From positions 1 through 64,000 of the forward strand of contig DASVCR010000089.1 of NCBI GenBank assembly GCA_036381515.1: 64,000 nucleotides of DNA, in the 5' to 3' direction. This document shows, piece after piece, positions 51,740 to 60,804 of this stretch; positions within the stretch are counted from its first letter, which is position 1; each line of letters starts with the position of its first letter. The notes beneath the pieces are model-generated. The model saw only the letters and a list, made by a program, of their open reading frames with translations. It did no database searches and was not told the DNA's origin. The translations under genes were made by a program, and so were the position numbers. Source of the DNA: ZC4RG20 sp036381515. Its GTDB lineage: Bacteria > Pseudomonadota > Gammaproteobacteria > Steroidobacterales > Rariloculaceae.

Positions 51740-52309
51740 ATGGCAAGTTATAGCACCAACGAGTTTCGCGCGGGCCTCAAGATTCTGATCGACAACGATC
51801 CCTGCGTGATCGTCGAGAACGAGTTCGTGAAGCCCGGCAAGGGCCAGGCATTCAACCGGGTCAAGATCCGCAACCTGAAGACCGGGCGCGTCGTCGACAA
51901 GACGTTCAAGTCCGGCGACTCGGTCGAGGCCGCCGACGTCGTCGACCAGGACATGCAGTATCTCTACACCGACGGTGAATTCTGGCATTTCATGGTGCCC
52001 GATACCTACGAGCAGTTCGCCGCCGGCAAGGAGGCGGTCCGCGACGCCGCCCAATGGCTCAAAGAGCAGGACACCTGCATGGTCACGCTGTGGAACGGCC
52101 AGCCGCTGCTCGTCACGCCGCCGAACCACGTCGAGCTCAAGATCGTCGAGACGGACCCGGGCGTGCGCGGCGATACCGCGCAGGGCGGCGTGAAGCCCGC
52201 GAAGCTCGAGACCGGCGCCGTGATCCGCGTGCCGCTCTTCATCGAGGAAGGCGAGGTCGTGCGCGTCGACACGCGGTCCGGAGAGTACGTGTCGCGCGTG
52301 AAGGACTAA
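51740..52309 (+). CDS. efp: elongation factor P
   Basis: This 189-residue, three-domain factor relieves ribosome stalling at polyproline. The KOW-like N-domain includes NEFVKPGKGQAF, whose Lys34 is the residue beta-lysylated by EpmA/EpmB. The OB-domains follow (TYEQFAAGKEAVRDAAQWLKEQDTCMVTLWNGQPLLVTPPNHVELKIVETDPGVRGDTAQGG). A poly-purine region (CAAGAGCTTCAATGGC) precedes ATG 51740. The companion enzymes are encoded within 2 kb on either side; no EpmC-type hydroxylase gene was seen. Confidence 0.97.
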   Translation: MASYSTNEFRAGLKILIDNDPCVIVENEFVKPGKGQAFNRVKIRNLKTGRVVDKTFKSGDSVEAADVVDQDMQYLYTDGEFWHFMVPDTYEQFAAGKEAVRDAAQWLKEQDTCMVTLWNGQPLLVTPPNHVELKIVETDPGVRGDTAQGGVKPAKLETGAVIRVPLFIEEGEVVRVDTRSGEYVSRVKD

Positions 52310-52378
52310 CACGAGAACGGTCGGACCTCTTCTTCCTCGGTTCCGAACCGAACCGCGCGAACGGGTCCGGCCGCGCGC

Positions 52379-53332
52379 TCAGACGACGTGCGCGAATGCG
52401 ACGGCCGCGGCGACGGACGGCAGGTCCGCCGCGACCGCGACGAGCCGGTCGACGCCGAGCGCGACGCCCGCACAGTCCGGCAGCCCGCGCTCGAGCGCAT
52501 CGAGGAACGCGTCGTCGATCGGCCGGACCGGCAGGCCGCGCCCACGCCGCACGCGCTGATCGGCGTCGAAGCGTCGCCGCTGCTCGTCGGCGTCCGTGAG
52601 CTCGGCCCAGCCGTTCGCGAGCTCGAGCCCCTGCGCGAAGAGCTCGAAGCGGGCCGCGACCGGCGGCGCGCCGGGCTTGATCCGCGCGAGCGCGGCCTGG
52701 CTCGCCGGGTAGTCGTGGACGAAGACCCACGTCTCGCTCGGCAGCGTCGGCATCACGACCGCGGCGAACGCGAGATCGAGCACGCCGTCGGCGTCGAGCC
52801 CGGTCGGCACGTCGATCCCGCGCTCGCGGAGCCGCGCGCCGACGGCGTCGGCCGCGACGAGCGGGTCGACGCCGAGCGCGCGCTCGAACGCTTCGCGGTA
52901 CGTGATCCGGCACGCGGGCCATTCGGCGGCGCGTCCGCCTGCGGCCGCTCGCACGAGCGCCTCGACCTCGTCCATCAGCCGTGCATCGTCGTACCCGAGC
53001 CGATACCACTCGAGCATCGTGAATTCGGGCTGATGCCAGCGGCCGATCTCGCCGTCGCGATAGACGCGGCACAGCTGGTAAATGTCGCCGATGCCGTCGG
53101 CGAGGAGCCGCTTCATCGCGAACTCGGGCGACGTGTGCAGATACCGCGTCCCGCCGAGCCGCTCGACGCGGGCCGCGATGCTCTCGAGGGCAGGATCGGT
53201 CGGCGCCGCAGGCGACAGCGACGCCGTCTCGACCTCGAGCACGCCGCGCTCGGCGAAGAACGCGCGGACCCGCGCGAGCAGCGCCGAGCGCAGCCGCAGT
53301 GTGTCGATCGTCGCGCCGCGCTCGAGCGTCAC
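52379..53332 (-). CDS. epmA: EF-P lysine aminoacylase EpmA (GenX/PoxA)
   Basis: This 317-residue class II lysyl-tRNA-synthetase paralogue lacks the anticodon-binding domain and ligates beta-lysine to EF-P Lys34. Class II motifs are visible: RVRAFFAERGVLEVETASLSP, RYLHTSPEFAMKRLLADGIGDIYQLCRVYRDGEIGRWHQPEFTMLEWYRLG (motif 2), and the C-terminal GVALGVDRLVAVAA (motif 3). The GTG at 53332 overlaps the psd stop by four bases (GTGA), so it is translationally coupled to psd; the frame is open further upstream without similarity. Confidence 0.95.
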   Translation of the reverse strand: MTLERGATIDTLRLRSALLARVRAFFAERGVLEVETASLSPAAPTDPALESIAARVERLGGTRYLHTSPEFAMKRLLADGIGDIYQLCRVYRDGEIGRWHQPEFTMLEWYRLGYDDARLMDEVEALVRAAAGGRAAEWPACRITYREAFERALGVDPLVAADAVGARLRERGIDVPTGLDADGVLDLAFAAVVMPTLPSETWVFVHDYPASQAALARIKPGAPPVAARFELFAQGLELANGWAELTDADEQRRRFDADQRVRRGRGLPVRPIDDAFLDALERGLPDCAGVALGVDRLVAVAADLPSVAAAVAFAHVV

Positions 53333-54174
53333 GGGGCCTCGCGCAGCCGGCCGATCGCCGTGCCGAGCCGGAGCTTCATGCCCGGCTCGAGCGCGGCGTC
53401 CCATTCGACGCGGCCTTCGGGGAACAGCAGGATCACGGTCGAGCCGAGGTTGAAGCGGGCGATCTCCGCGCCTTTCGGATAGCGCACGGGCTCGGCCTCC
53501 GTCCAGTAGCGCGGCGCGCCGCTCGGGATCTCGCCGTGCCGCGACGTGCTGATGCTCGAGACGTTCAGCGCGCCGACGAGCACGAGCGCCATCGGCCCGC
53601 CTGCGGTCTCGAACCAGCAGACGACGCGCTCGTTACGGCAGAAGAGGTTTCTGATGCCGCACGTCGTCGCCGCGTTTACGCTGTAGCGCCGTCCGGGGAT
53701 GTAGCGCGTCGCGGTGAGCGCGCCCTCGAGCGGCATGTGCACGCGGTGGTAGTCGTGCGGCGCGAGGTAGATCGTCGCGTACGCGCCGTTCGCGAAGCGG
53801 CTCGCGTCCGCCGGCCCTTCGCCGGTCAGCTCGTCGAGCGCGTACTCGAAGCCCTTCGCCTGCAGCAGCTGTCCCGCGTGCGCGTGGCCGAACTCGGTCA
53901 GGCGGCCGTCGACGGGCGAGACGACGGTCGTCTCGCCGCCCGCGATCGGCCGCGCGCCGGCCTTCAGCGAGCGCGTGAAGAACGCGTTGAAGCTCGGATA
54001 GCGCTCGAGGTCCGCCTCCTCGGCCTCGGTCAGATCGACGCCGTAGGTTTTCGCGAACCAGCGAATCAGTAATCGCTTCAGCCACGGTGCGTCGCTGCGC
54101 GACGTGCGGTACACGACTCGGCCGATCAGCGCCTGCGGCAGCAGATGCTGCGCGACCACGAACGGATGCGGCAT
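53329..54174 (-). CDS. psd: phosphatidylserine decarboxylase
   Basis: This 281-residue inner-membrane proenzyme makes phosphatidylethanolamine. It is expected to self-cleave at the LGST motif in ARFNLGSTVILLF, near the C-terminus, giving the pyruvoyl alpha chain. Other blocks are YPSFNAFFTRSLKAGARPI, VSPVDGRLTEFG, APHDYHRVHMPLEGALTATRYIPG and LFCRNERVVCWFETAGGPMALVLVGALNV. ATG 54174 (MPHPFVVAQHLLPQALIGRVVYRT) is the family start. The SCO gene stops two bases before it on the same strand, forming a SCO-psd-epmA operon. Confidence 0.96.
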   Translation of the reverse strand: MPHPFVVAQHLLPQALIGRVVYRTSRSDAPWLKRLLIRWFAKTYGVDLTEAEEADLERYPSFNAFFTRSLKAGARPIAGGETTVVSPVDGRLTEFGHAHAGQLLQAKGFEYALDELTGEGPADASRFANGAYATIYLAPHDYHRVHMPLEGALTATRYIPGRRYSVNAATTCGIRNLFCRNERVVCWFETAGGPMALVLVGALNVSSISTSRHGEIPSGAPRYWTEAEPVRYPKGAEIARFNLGSTVILLFPEGRVEWDAALEPGMKLRLGTAIGRLREAP

Positions 54175-54176
54175 CG

Positions 54177-54866
54177 TCAGTCGGCCGACGCGGCGAGCGA
54201 GGTTTCGAGCTCGGGCGGGCGGCGCAGATACGCCGCGCGGATCTTCAGGAAGTCGGACGCGACCGTTGCGGGCACGTGCGGCCCGGTCGACACGGCGATC
54301 CATTCGGCGCGCGGCCCGACCACGTAGATCGCGCCCGAATGCACGACGTTGTACTGCTCGCCGTGATGCTCGTGCTTCTCGACGCCGACGCCGAGCGCGT
54401 CGACGAGCGGCTCGAGGCGCTCGTCGGGCCCGGTCACGCCGATGAACGACGGATCGAAAGCCGCGACGTACGCGGCGATGCGCTCGGGCGTGTCGCGGAA
54501 CGGATCGACGCTGACGAAGACGACGTCCGGGACCTCGTCCGGCGCCTCCTCGCGCAGCCGCTCCGCGACCGACGCGAGCACCTGCATCGTGATCGGACAG
54601 ACGTCCGGGCAGTTCGTGAAGCCGAAGAAGAGCAGCGTGAACCGGCCCTCGAGCGACGACTTCGTGAACGGCCGGCCCTCGACGTCCGTCAACGTGAACT
54701 CGGGCAGCGGGCGTCCCGCGGGCAGCACGGTCGCATTTTCGGTCTCGGCCCACGGCACCGCCGCGGCGCGGGGCTCGCTCGGCGGCGACGCGTGTCGGAT
54801 CGCGAGCATCGCCGCGGCGAGCAGCACGAGCGCGACGACGAGGATTCGGAGGAGAGGTCCCTGCAT
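54177..54866 (-). CDS. SCO1/SenC family copper-binding thioredoxin-like protein
   Basis: This 229-residue protein has an N-terminal membrane anchor (LLRILVVALVLLAAAMLAIRH) and a thioredoxin-like domain in the periplasm. The copper motif is FFGFTNCPDVCPITMQVL (CxxxC), and the distal His ligand lies in YNVVHSGAIYVVGP. SCO proteins deliver copper to the CuA site of cytochrome c oxidase or act as thiol reductants. No oxidase gene is close. It heads the probable operon with psd and epmA. Confidence 0.94.
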   Translation of the reverse strand: MQGPLLRILVVALVLLAAAMLAIRHASPPSEPRAAAVPWAETENATVLPAGRPLPEFTLTDVEGRPFTKSSLEGRFTLLFFGFTNCPDVCPITMQVLASVAERLREEAPDEVPDVVFVSVDPFRDTPERIAAYVAAFDPSFIGVTGPDERLEPLVDALGVGVEKHEHHGEQYNVVHSGAIYVVGPRAEWIAVSTGPHVPATVASDFLKIRAAYLRRPPELETSLAASAD

Positions 54867-54907
54867 GTCGTGGCGGATTATCTCACAACGGTTATCATGC
54901 GCGGCCC

Positions 54908-55825
54908 ATGACTCCCGACGCGTTGCGCCAGGCGCTCGTCGCCGCGACCGACCACGAAGCGTGGATCCGAGCGCTTGCGCGCTATTTCCGCGAAGGCGGC
55001 GTCTTCTTCGGCCACGGCACGGACAACGCGGACGACGAGGCGTTCTGGCTGATCCGGCACCTGCAGGGCTGGCGCGACGGCGCGTTCGAGGGCCCGCCGG
55101 ATCCCGCCCTCGTCGACGACGCGGTCCGGATCGCGGAGCGCCGCGTCGGCGAGCGCAAGCCCCTCGCGTACCTGCTCGGCGAGGCCTGGTTCGCCGGGCT
55201 CGCCTTCGAGGTCGACGAGCGGGTCCTGATCCCGCGCTCGCCGCTCGCCGAGGTCATCGAGCGCTGTTTCGCGCCGTGGGCGACGCTCGCGCCCGGGGAT
55301 CAGGTGCTCGACGTCGGCACGGGCAGCGGCTGCCTCGCCGTCGCGACGGCCGTCCATTGCGGCGACGTGCTCGTCGCCGCGACCGACGTCTCGAAGGGCG
55401 CGCTCGAGATCGCGGCGCGGAACGCCGCGCGGCACGGCGTCGCGGACCGTGTTCGTTTTCACGAGGCCGACCTTTTTCCGGATACGCCCGACCGCTACCG
55501 CGTTATCATGTCGAACCCTCCGTACGTGCCGCGGCACGTGCTCGAGGCGCTGCCGCCCGAGTACGCGCACGAGCCGGAGCTCGCGCTCCTCGGCGGCGAG
55601 ACCGGTCTCGAGCCGACCGAGCGGCTGCTTCGCGAGGCCGGGCCGCGGCTCGTGCCGGGCGGCGTGCTGATCGTCGAGGTCGGCGCCGAGGCGGACGGGC
55701 TCGCCGAGCGCCATCCCCGCCTCCCGCTCACGTGGCTCGAGCTCGAGCGGGGCGGCGAGGGCGTGTTCGTCGTGACGGCGGAGCAGCTCGCGGAGTACTA
55801 CGGCGAAGCGGGGCGGGAAGCATAA
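54908..55825 (+). CDS. prmB: 50S ribosomal protein L3 N5-glutamine methyltransferase
   Basis: This 305-residue SAM-dependent methyltransferase modifies Gln150 of ribosomal protein L3. It has the N-terminal helical domain, KPLAYLLGEAWFAGLAFEVDERVLIPRSPLAEVIE, the SAM motif VLDVGTGSGCLAVATA and the catalytic NPPY in VIMSNPPYVPRHVLEALPPEYAHEPELALLGGETGLE. The segments around RVLIPRSP and the PPEYxHEPxxAL block distinguish PrmB from the release-factor enzyme PrmC. It is followed after 5 bases by aroC, a frequent pairing, and is divergent from the SCO gene. Confidence 0.95.
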   Translation: MTPDALRQALVAATDHEAWIRALARYFREGGVFFGHGTDNADDEAFWLIRHLQGWRDGAFEGPPDPALVDDAVRIAERRVGERKPLAYLLGEAWFAGLAFEVDERVLIPRSPLAEVIERCFAPWATLAPGDQVLDVGTGSGCLAVATAVHCGDVLVAATDVSKGALEIAARNAARHGVADRVRFHEADLFPDTPDRYRVIMSNPPYVPRHVLEALPPEYAHEPELALLGGETGLEPTERLLREAGPRLVPGGVLIVEVGAEADGLAERHPRLPLTWLELERGGEGVFVVTAEQLAEYYGEAGREA

Positions 55826-55830
55826 GGCGC

Positions 55831-56889
55831 ATGGCTGGCGACACGTTCGGGCAACTCTTCACCGTCACGACCTTCGGCGAAAGCCACGGTCCCGCGCTCG
55901 GCTGCATCGTCGACGGTTGTCCGCCGGGGCTCGCGCTGTCCGAGGAGGATATCCAGAAGGACCTCGACCGCCGTCGGCCCGGCAAGTCCCGCTTCGTCAC
56001 GCAGCGCCGCGAGCCCGATACCGTGAAGATCCTGTCGGGCATCTTCGAGGGCGTGACGACGGGCACCGCGATCGGCCTGCTGATCGAGAACGTCGACCAG
56101 CGCACGCGCGACTACGACAAGATCAAGGATCGCTTCCGCCCGGGCCACGCGGATTACACGTATCACCGTAAATACGGCATTCGAGACTATCGCGGCGGCG
56201 GCCGGGCCTCCGCGCGCGAGACCGCAATGCGCGTCGCGGCCGGCGCGATCGCGCGCAAGTACCTGCGCGAGCGCGTGGGGATCTCGATCAGGGGCTATCT
56301 CGCCGCGCTCGGGCCGATCGAGCTCGAGCCCGTGAATCTCGACGCCGTCGACGACAACCCGTTCTTCTGTCCCGACCCGTCGAAGGTCGAGGAGCTCGAG
56401 GCGTTCATGATCCAGCTGCGCCGCGACGGCGACTCGATCGGCGCACGCGTGAACGTGATCGCGACGGGCGTTCCGCCGGGGCTCGGCGAGCCGGTGTTCG
56501 ACAAGCTCGACGCGTCGATCGCGCACGCGATGATGAGCATCAACGCGGTCAAGGGCGTCGAGATCGGCGACGGCTTCGCATGCGTTCGCCAGCGCGGCAG
56601 CGAGCACCGCGACGAGATCACTCCGGAAGGGTTCACGAAGAACTCGGCCGGAGGCATTCTCGGCGGCATCTCGAGCGGGCAGGACATTTTGGTCAGTCTC
56701 GCCCTGAAACCGACGTCGAGCATTCAGATTCCGGGGCGTACGATCGACGTCGAGGGGCGGCCGGTCGAGATCGTGACGACCGGGCGGCACGACCCGTGCG
56801 TGGGGCTGCGCGCGACGCCGATCGCCGAGGCGATGCTCGCGCTGACGCTGATGGACCACTACCTGCGACACAAAGCACAGAACGGATAG
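55831..56889 (+). CDS. aroC: chorismate synthase
   Basis: This 352-residue FMN-dependent enzyme converts 5-enolpyruvylshikimate 3-phosphate to chorismate, the precursor of aromatic amino acids. All three family signatures are present: GESHGPALGCIVDGCPPG, the GRASARETAMRVAAGAIARKYL block following RDYRGGG, and RHDPCVGLRATPIAEAMLALTL. ATG 55831 gives MAGDTFGQLFTVTTFGESHG, the standard start. It lies 5 bases after prmB, so translation is probably coupled. Confidence 0.97.
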   Translation: MAGDTFGQLFTVTTFGESHGPALGCIVDGCPPGLALSEEDIQKDLDRRRPGKSRFVTQRREPDTVKILSGIFEGVTTGTAIGLLIENVDQRTRDYDKIKDRFRPGHADYTYHRKYGIRDYRGGGRASARETAMRVAAGAIARKYLRERVGISIRGYLAALGPIELEPVNLDAVDDNPFFCPDPSKVEELEAFMIQLRRDGDSIGARVNVIATGVPPGLGEPVFDKLDASIAHAMMSINAVKGVEIGDGFACVRQRGSEHRDEITPEGFTKNSAGGILGGISSGQDILVSLALKPTSSIQIPGRTIDVEGRPVEIVTTGRHDPCVGLRATPIAEAMLALTLMDHYLRHKAQNG

Positions 56890-57209
56890 GAAGCGGCCGC
56901 GCCGATCCGCCGAACTCGAACCGAAGTCACAGTCCCCGGCTGCGTCAAATTGTTAAATTCCGCAGCCGATGGGGTCGCAAGCGGGGCCCGGTCGCGAGCG
57001 TGCGTGACCGGAAGAGGTGCTCACGGCTTGCTGGACGAAGGTGGGTCGTGCCGATCGCTCGACGAAAAGGCTCGCCGGTGAAGCGCGGCGTCGCCCGGGG
57101 CTTGGGTGAGACGCGTTATGTCATGTATCTTCCGACCGCGGAGTCCGAAGGGGCTTCGGTGCGCGGCACGAAGTCCGCGGTCGCACGACGGAGGCAGCTA
57201 GGAGTTTCC
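56890..57209. promoter_or_regulatory. intergenic region upstream of fimV
   Basis: This 320-base gap has no convincing gene. It contains a stem GGCTGCG / CGCAGCC (56938-56944 and 56961-56967) enclosing an unusually AT-rich 16-base loop, TCAAATTGTTAAATTC. The position soon after the aroC stop fits a transcription-end structure, while the AT-rich loop could also be part of the fimV promoter; no -35/-10 pair could be chosen with confidence. TAGGAG upstream of 57210 is the fimV ribosome-binding site. Confidence 0.5.
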
Positions 57210-60200
57210 ATGAAGTCACTGCCACAGTGGAGCGCGACAGTACTGCTGACCGCGCCGCTCGGAGCTTGGGCGCTCGGGCTCGGTGATATCGAGCTGCAGT
57301 CGGCGCTGAACCAGCCGCTGCGAGCCGAGATCGAGCTGTTGTCCGTGACGCCGGAGGATCTCGACGGCCTCAGGGTCGGGCTCGCGAGCCGCGCGACGTT
57401 CGAGCGTTACGAGCTCGACCTCACGTCCGAGCTGACCGGGCTCGAGTTCACCGTCGACCGCAACGCTGCCGGCCGGTACGTCGTCAGGGTGACTTCGCGG
57501 CAGCCGATGGCGAATCCGTTCCTGACGTTCCTCGTCGAAGCGACGTGGCCGCGCGGCCGGCTGCTGCGCGAGTACACCGTGCTGCTCGACCCGCCCGTTT
57601 TCACGCCGGAGATCGGCGCCGAGCCGCCGGTCCGTCAGGCCGAGGCTGGTGCGCGCTCCGAAGGCTCGGGTGTGTTCGCGCGTCCGACGCAGCCCGCGAC
57701 GTCGCAGGCCTCGCCCTCGCAGTCGCCCGCCCGACAAACGCCTGCCGGAACGCCCGCGCCGCGCACGGACGCGGCGGCCGCCGCGGCGCTCGCGGCCGGC
57801 GCATACGGCCCCGTGCAGTCGTCCGAGACGCTGTGGAGCATCGCGTCGCGCTTGCGGCCGGCCGGCGTGACCGTGAACCAGATGATGGTCGCGCTCTACG
57901 AGGCGAACCCGAACGCATTCGACGGCAACATGAATGTGCTGCTGCGCGGCGCGACGCTGATGATCCCGGACCGCGACGCGATGACGGCGCTTTCCGCCGA
58001 CGAGGCGACCGCGATCGTCAGGCGTGCCGAGGAGTCGTGGCGCGGGACGGCGTCCGCGGACGCAGGCGACGCTCGACTTGCTTCCGCCGATGGCGCGCGC
58101 GGCGCGTCGACGGCGGCCGCCGGCGGCGCGGACGAGCCGCGCCTGCGGCTCGTGCCGCCTTCCGCCGAGAGCCTCGCCGCGGCGTCCGCTTCCTCGTCGT
58201 CGCCCAACGCCGCTGCGGGCGGGGCGGGCGGCGCGGACGGCGCGGACGGCTCCGCGTCGGATTCCGCCGAGGTCGCCCGGCTCGAGGCCGAGATCGTGGC
58301 GTTGCGCGCGGAGCTCGAGGAGAGCCGCCGGCTCCTGCAGCTTCGCGAGCAAAGCCTCGAGGCGCTGCAGGCCCGGCTCGCCGCGGCCGATTCGCTGCCT
58401 GCGGCTGCGCCGACCGAAACCGAAACGTCGGAGACGGCGACCGCGCCCGGCGTCGACCTCGAGGTGCCGATCGACGAGGAGCCGCTCTTCGCGGACGAGC
58501 TCGACGGCGCCGACGCGACCGCCGAGGCCGACACCGCCGAGTCCGAGCCTGAGCCTGAGCCCGTGACGTCGGAGGCCGCCCCGGCGGCGGCTTCCGCGAC
58601 GACGCCGACGCCGCAGCCGGCGGCCGTCCGCACGCCGACGCCGCCCGAGCCGACGCTGCTCTCGCGCGTGCTCGGCGCGATCTCGAATCCGTTCCTTTTG
58701 ATCGGGCTCGGCATCGGCGCCGTGCTGTTGACGGCCGTCTGGTACCTGCGCAACCGCCGCGAGGACGCGGACGACGTGACGGGCCGCTGGGACGCGCTCG
58801 ACGTGGACGACACCGTCGTCGACGAGCCGGCCGAGCCGACTCGCCGCCTGCGCGCGGTCGACGACGCGAGCGTCGTCGTCGACGAAGACTCGCTCACGAG
58901 CGAAGCGGCCGCCGCGGCCGTCGCGGCGGCCCAGCCGAAGTCGGACGCCGAGGAGATCGAGGACACGTTATCGAGCCACACGGTGATCAACCTCGACCAG
59001 GGCGACGTCCTCGCCGAGGCGGATTTCCATATGGCGTACGGCCTGTACGACCAGGCCGCCGAGCTCGTGCAGAAGGCCCTGGAGAGCGAGCCCGACCGGC
59101 GAGACCTGAAGCTGAAGCTCCTCGAGGTGTACTTCGTCTGGGGCAACAAGGACGCGTTCCGCGAGGCCGCGAGCGCGCTGCGGGCCGAGACGCAGGGCGG
59201 GTCCGATTGGGACAAGGTCCTGATCATGGGCAAGCAGCTCTGCCCGGACGACCCGCTGTTCGCGGAGTCTACGACCGGCGGGTCCGGCGCGGTCGACGTC
59301 GACCTCGAAGGTACCGGCGGCCCGACGGAGATCGATTTTCCGTTCGACGAGAAGACGCAGATCGCGGACGTCGACTCGCTCGATTTCGAGCTCGCGGCGA
59401 CCGGCGAGCGGATGTACGACGACGCGGCCGGCGCGGACGACGACGGCGACGCGGACGAGGATACCGGCGTCGACGACATGCTCGAGATCGGCGCGCAGAC
59501 GGCCGCGGGTCTCGAGGCCGCGCTGCTGTCGACCGACGATGACGACGACGAAGAGACCGGCAGGACCGCCGCCGAGCCTGGCGACGACGACACGGCGCGA
59601 GCGTTCGCCGACGTGATCGACGAAGACGAGACGGGCACGAGCGAGGAGCCGGATTTCGAAGGCGTCGACGCGCTCGGCGAGCCGACCGACATCGAGCTCG
59701 AGAGCCTCGCCGCGACGCAGGAGTCGCCGACGGTCGAGTCCGAGACGCAAGGGTTCGGCGAGGACTGGCGCGCGGCGCTCGGCCTCGACGACTCGGACGG
59801 CAACACGGACCTCGACCTCGAGGCGCTCGTCGACCCGGACGCGCCGACGATGGAGACGCCGTGGGCGTCCGCGGCGTCCGATGCCGATTCGCCGACGATG
59901 GAGTCGCCGTGGGGCCCGACCGTCGAGACGCCGACGATCGAGAGCCTCGGACCCGACGCGCCGACCGTCGAAACGCCGACGATCGAGTCGCCGAGCGCGA
60001 ACACGGCATTGCTGCGCGTCGCGAGCGGCGAGACCGCCGAGATGCCGACCGTCGAGACCACCGCGCCGGGCGAGTTCACCGAGGAGATCGATATCGGCGA
60101 CCTCGGCCTGAGCGTCGAGGACCTCTCCGGGCTGCCCGACGACATCGGCTCGTTGCCGGGCGTCGACACGGGCGACACGCGCGAGCAGCCCGCGCTCGGC

Positions 60201-60761
60201 GCCGACGACGACCTGCTTTCGGCCACCGGCGTGACGAAGATCGTCGACACGTCGGACGACGATGACCTCGAGACGACGGGCACGGCCGTCCTCGACGACG
60301 GCGACGAGACGCTGCTCGCCGGCACCGAGGTGCTCGAGCGCGGCGTGACGGCGCGCGGTACGGCCGTGCTGGAGGGGCTCGGCCCGCAGCCGGCGGCGGC
60401 CAACGGCGACAGCGGCCTCGATCTCGATCTCGACGATCTCGCGGGCGCCCTGGGCGGCGGCGATACGATGGAGCAGCCGCGCGCCGCGATGTTCGACACC
60501 GAGATTTTCGGCAACGACGAGTCGACGCCCGTCGACCTCGACGTCGGCGTCGACGAAACGGTCGAGCAGAGCGCCGTCGGCGGCCCGCTCGATCCGCATA
60601 CGATGACCGAGATCGGCACGAAGCTCGACCTCGCGCGGGCGTACATCGACATGGGCGACCCGGAGGGCGCGCGCAGCATTCTCGAAGAGGTGCTCGACGA
60701 AGGCGATGCCGGGCAGCGGCGCGAGGCGCAGGGCCTGATCGACGCGCTCGCGGGTAACTGA
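57210..60761 (+). CDS. fimV: FimV/HubP family polar hub protein
   Basis: This 1183-residue inner-membrane protein has a signal peptide (MKSLPQWSATVLLTAPLGAWA), the FimV N-terminal domain GLGDIELQSALNQPLRAEIELL, and a LysM-like peptidoglycan-binding module (SSETLWSIASRLRPAGVTVNQMMVALYEANPNAF, about residues 207-255). A coiled coil follows (about 350-390) and a single membrane helix (FLLIGLGIGAVLLTAVWYL). The long acidic cytoplasmic region starts with a TPR-like segment and ends in the conserved FimV C-terminal domain (TEIGTKLDLARAYIDMGDPEGARSILEEVLDEGD). FimV supports type IV pilus assembly and polar localisation. The window also encodes a FimX-like protein, and the gene has its usual neighbour truA. 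Confidence 0.94.
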   Translation: MKSLPQWSATVLLTAPLGAWALGLGDIELQSALNQPLRAEIELLSVTPEDLDGLRVGLASRATFERYELDLTSELTGLEFTVDRNAAGRYVVRVTSRQPMANPFLTFLVEATWPRGRLLREYTVLLDPPVFTPEIGAEPPVRQAEAGARSEGSGVFARPTQPATSQASPSQSPARQTPAGTPAPRTDAAAAAALAAGAYGPVQSSETLWSIASRLRPAGVTVNQMMVALYEANPNAFDGNMNVLLRGATLMIPDRDAMTALSADEATAIVRRAEESWRGTASADAGDARLASADGARGASTAAAGGADEPRLRLVPPSAESLAAASASSSSPNAAAGGAGGADGADGSASDSAEVARLEAEIVALRAELEESRRLLQLREQSLEALQARLAAADSLPAAAPTETETSETATAPGVDLEVPIDEEPLFADELDGADATAEADTAESEPEPEPVTSEAAPAAASATTPTPQPAAVRTPTPPEPTLLSRVLGAISNPFLLIGLGIGAVLLTAVWYLRNRREDADDVTGRWDALDVDDTVVDEPAEPTRRLRAVDDASVVVDEDSLTSEAAAAAVAAAQPKSDAEEIEDTLSSHTVINLDQGDVLAEADFHMAYGLYDQAAELVQKALESEPDRRDLKLKLLEVYFVWGNKDAFREAASALRAETQGGSDWDKVLIMGKQLCPDDPLFAESTTGGSGAVDVDLEGTGGPTEIDFPFDEKTQIADVDSLDFELAATGERMYDDAAGADDDGDADEDTGVDDMLEIGAQTAAGLEAALLSTDDDDDEETGRTAAEPGDDDTARAFADVIDEDETGTSEEPDFEGVDALGEPTDIELESLAATQESPTVESETQGFGEDWRAALGLDDSDGNTDLDLEALVDPDAPTMETPWASAASDADSPTMESPWGPTVETPTIESLGPDAPTVETPTIESPSANTALLRVASGETAEMPTVETTAPGEFTEEIDIGDLGLSVEDLSGLPDDIGSLPGVDTGDTREQPALGADDDLLSATGVTKIVDTSDDDDLETTGTAVLDDGDETLLAGTEVLERGVTARGTAVLEGLGPQPAAANGDSGLDLDLDDLAGALGGGDTMEQPRAAMFDTEIFGNDESTPVDLDVGVDETVEQSAVGGPLDPHTMTEIGTKLDLARAYIDMGDPEGARSILEEVLDEGDAGQRREAQGLIDALAGN

Positions 60762-60804
60762 CCGGGAGCCTGCCGGGGCGCTCAGCGCGCCCGTGAAGTC
60801 GCCG

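Noticed and set aside
57649..60679. Minus-strand Ser-rich open frame opposite fimV
   Set aside because: It mirrors the low-complexity acidic region of fimV and has no independent features.
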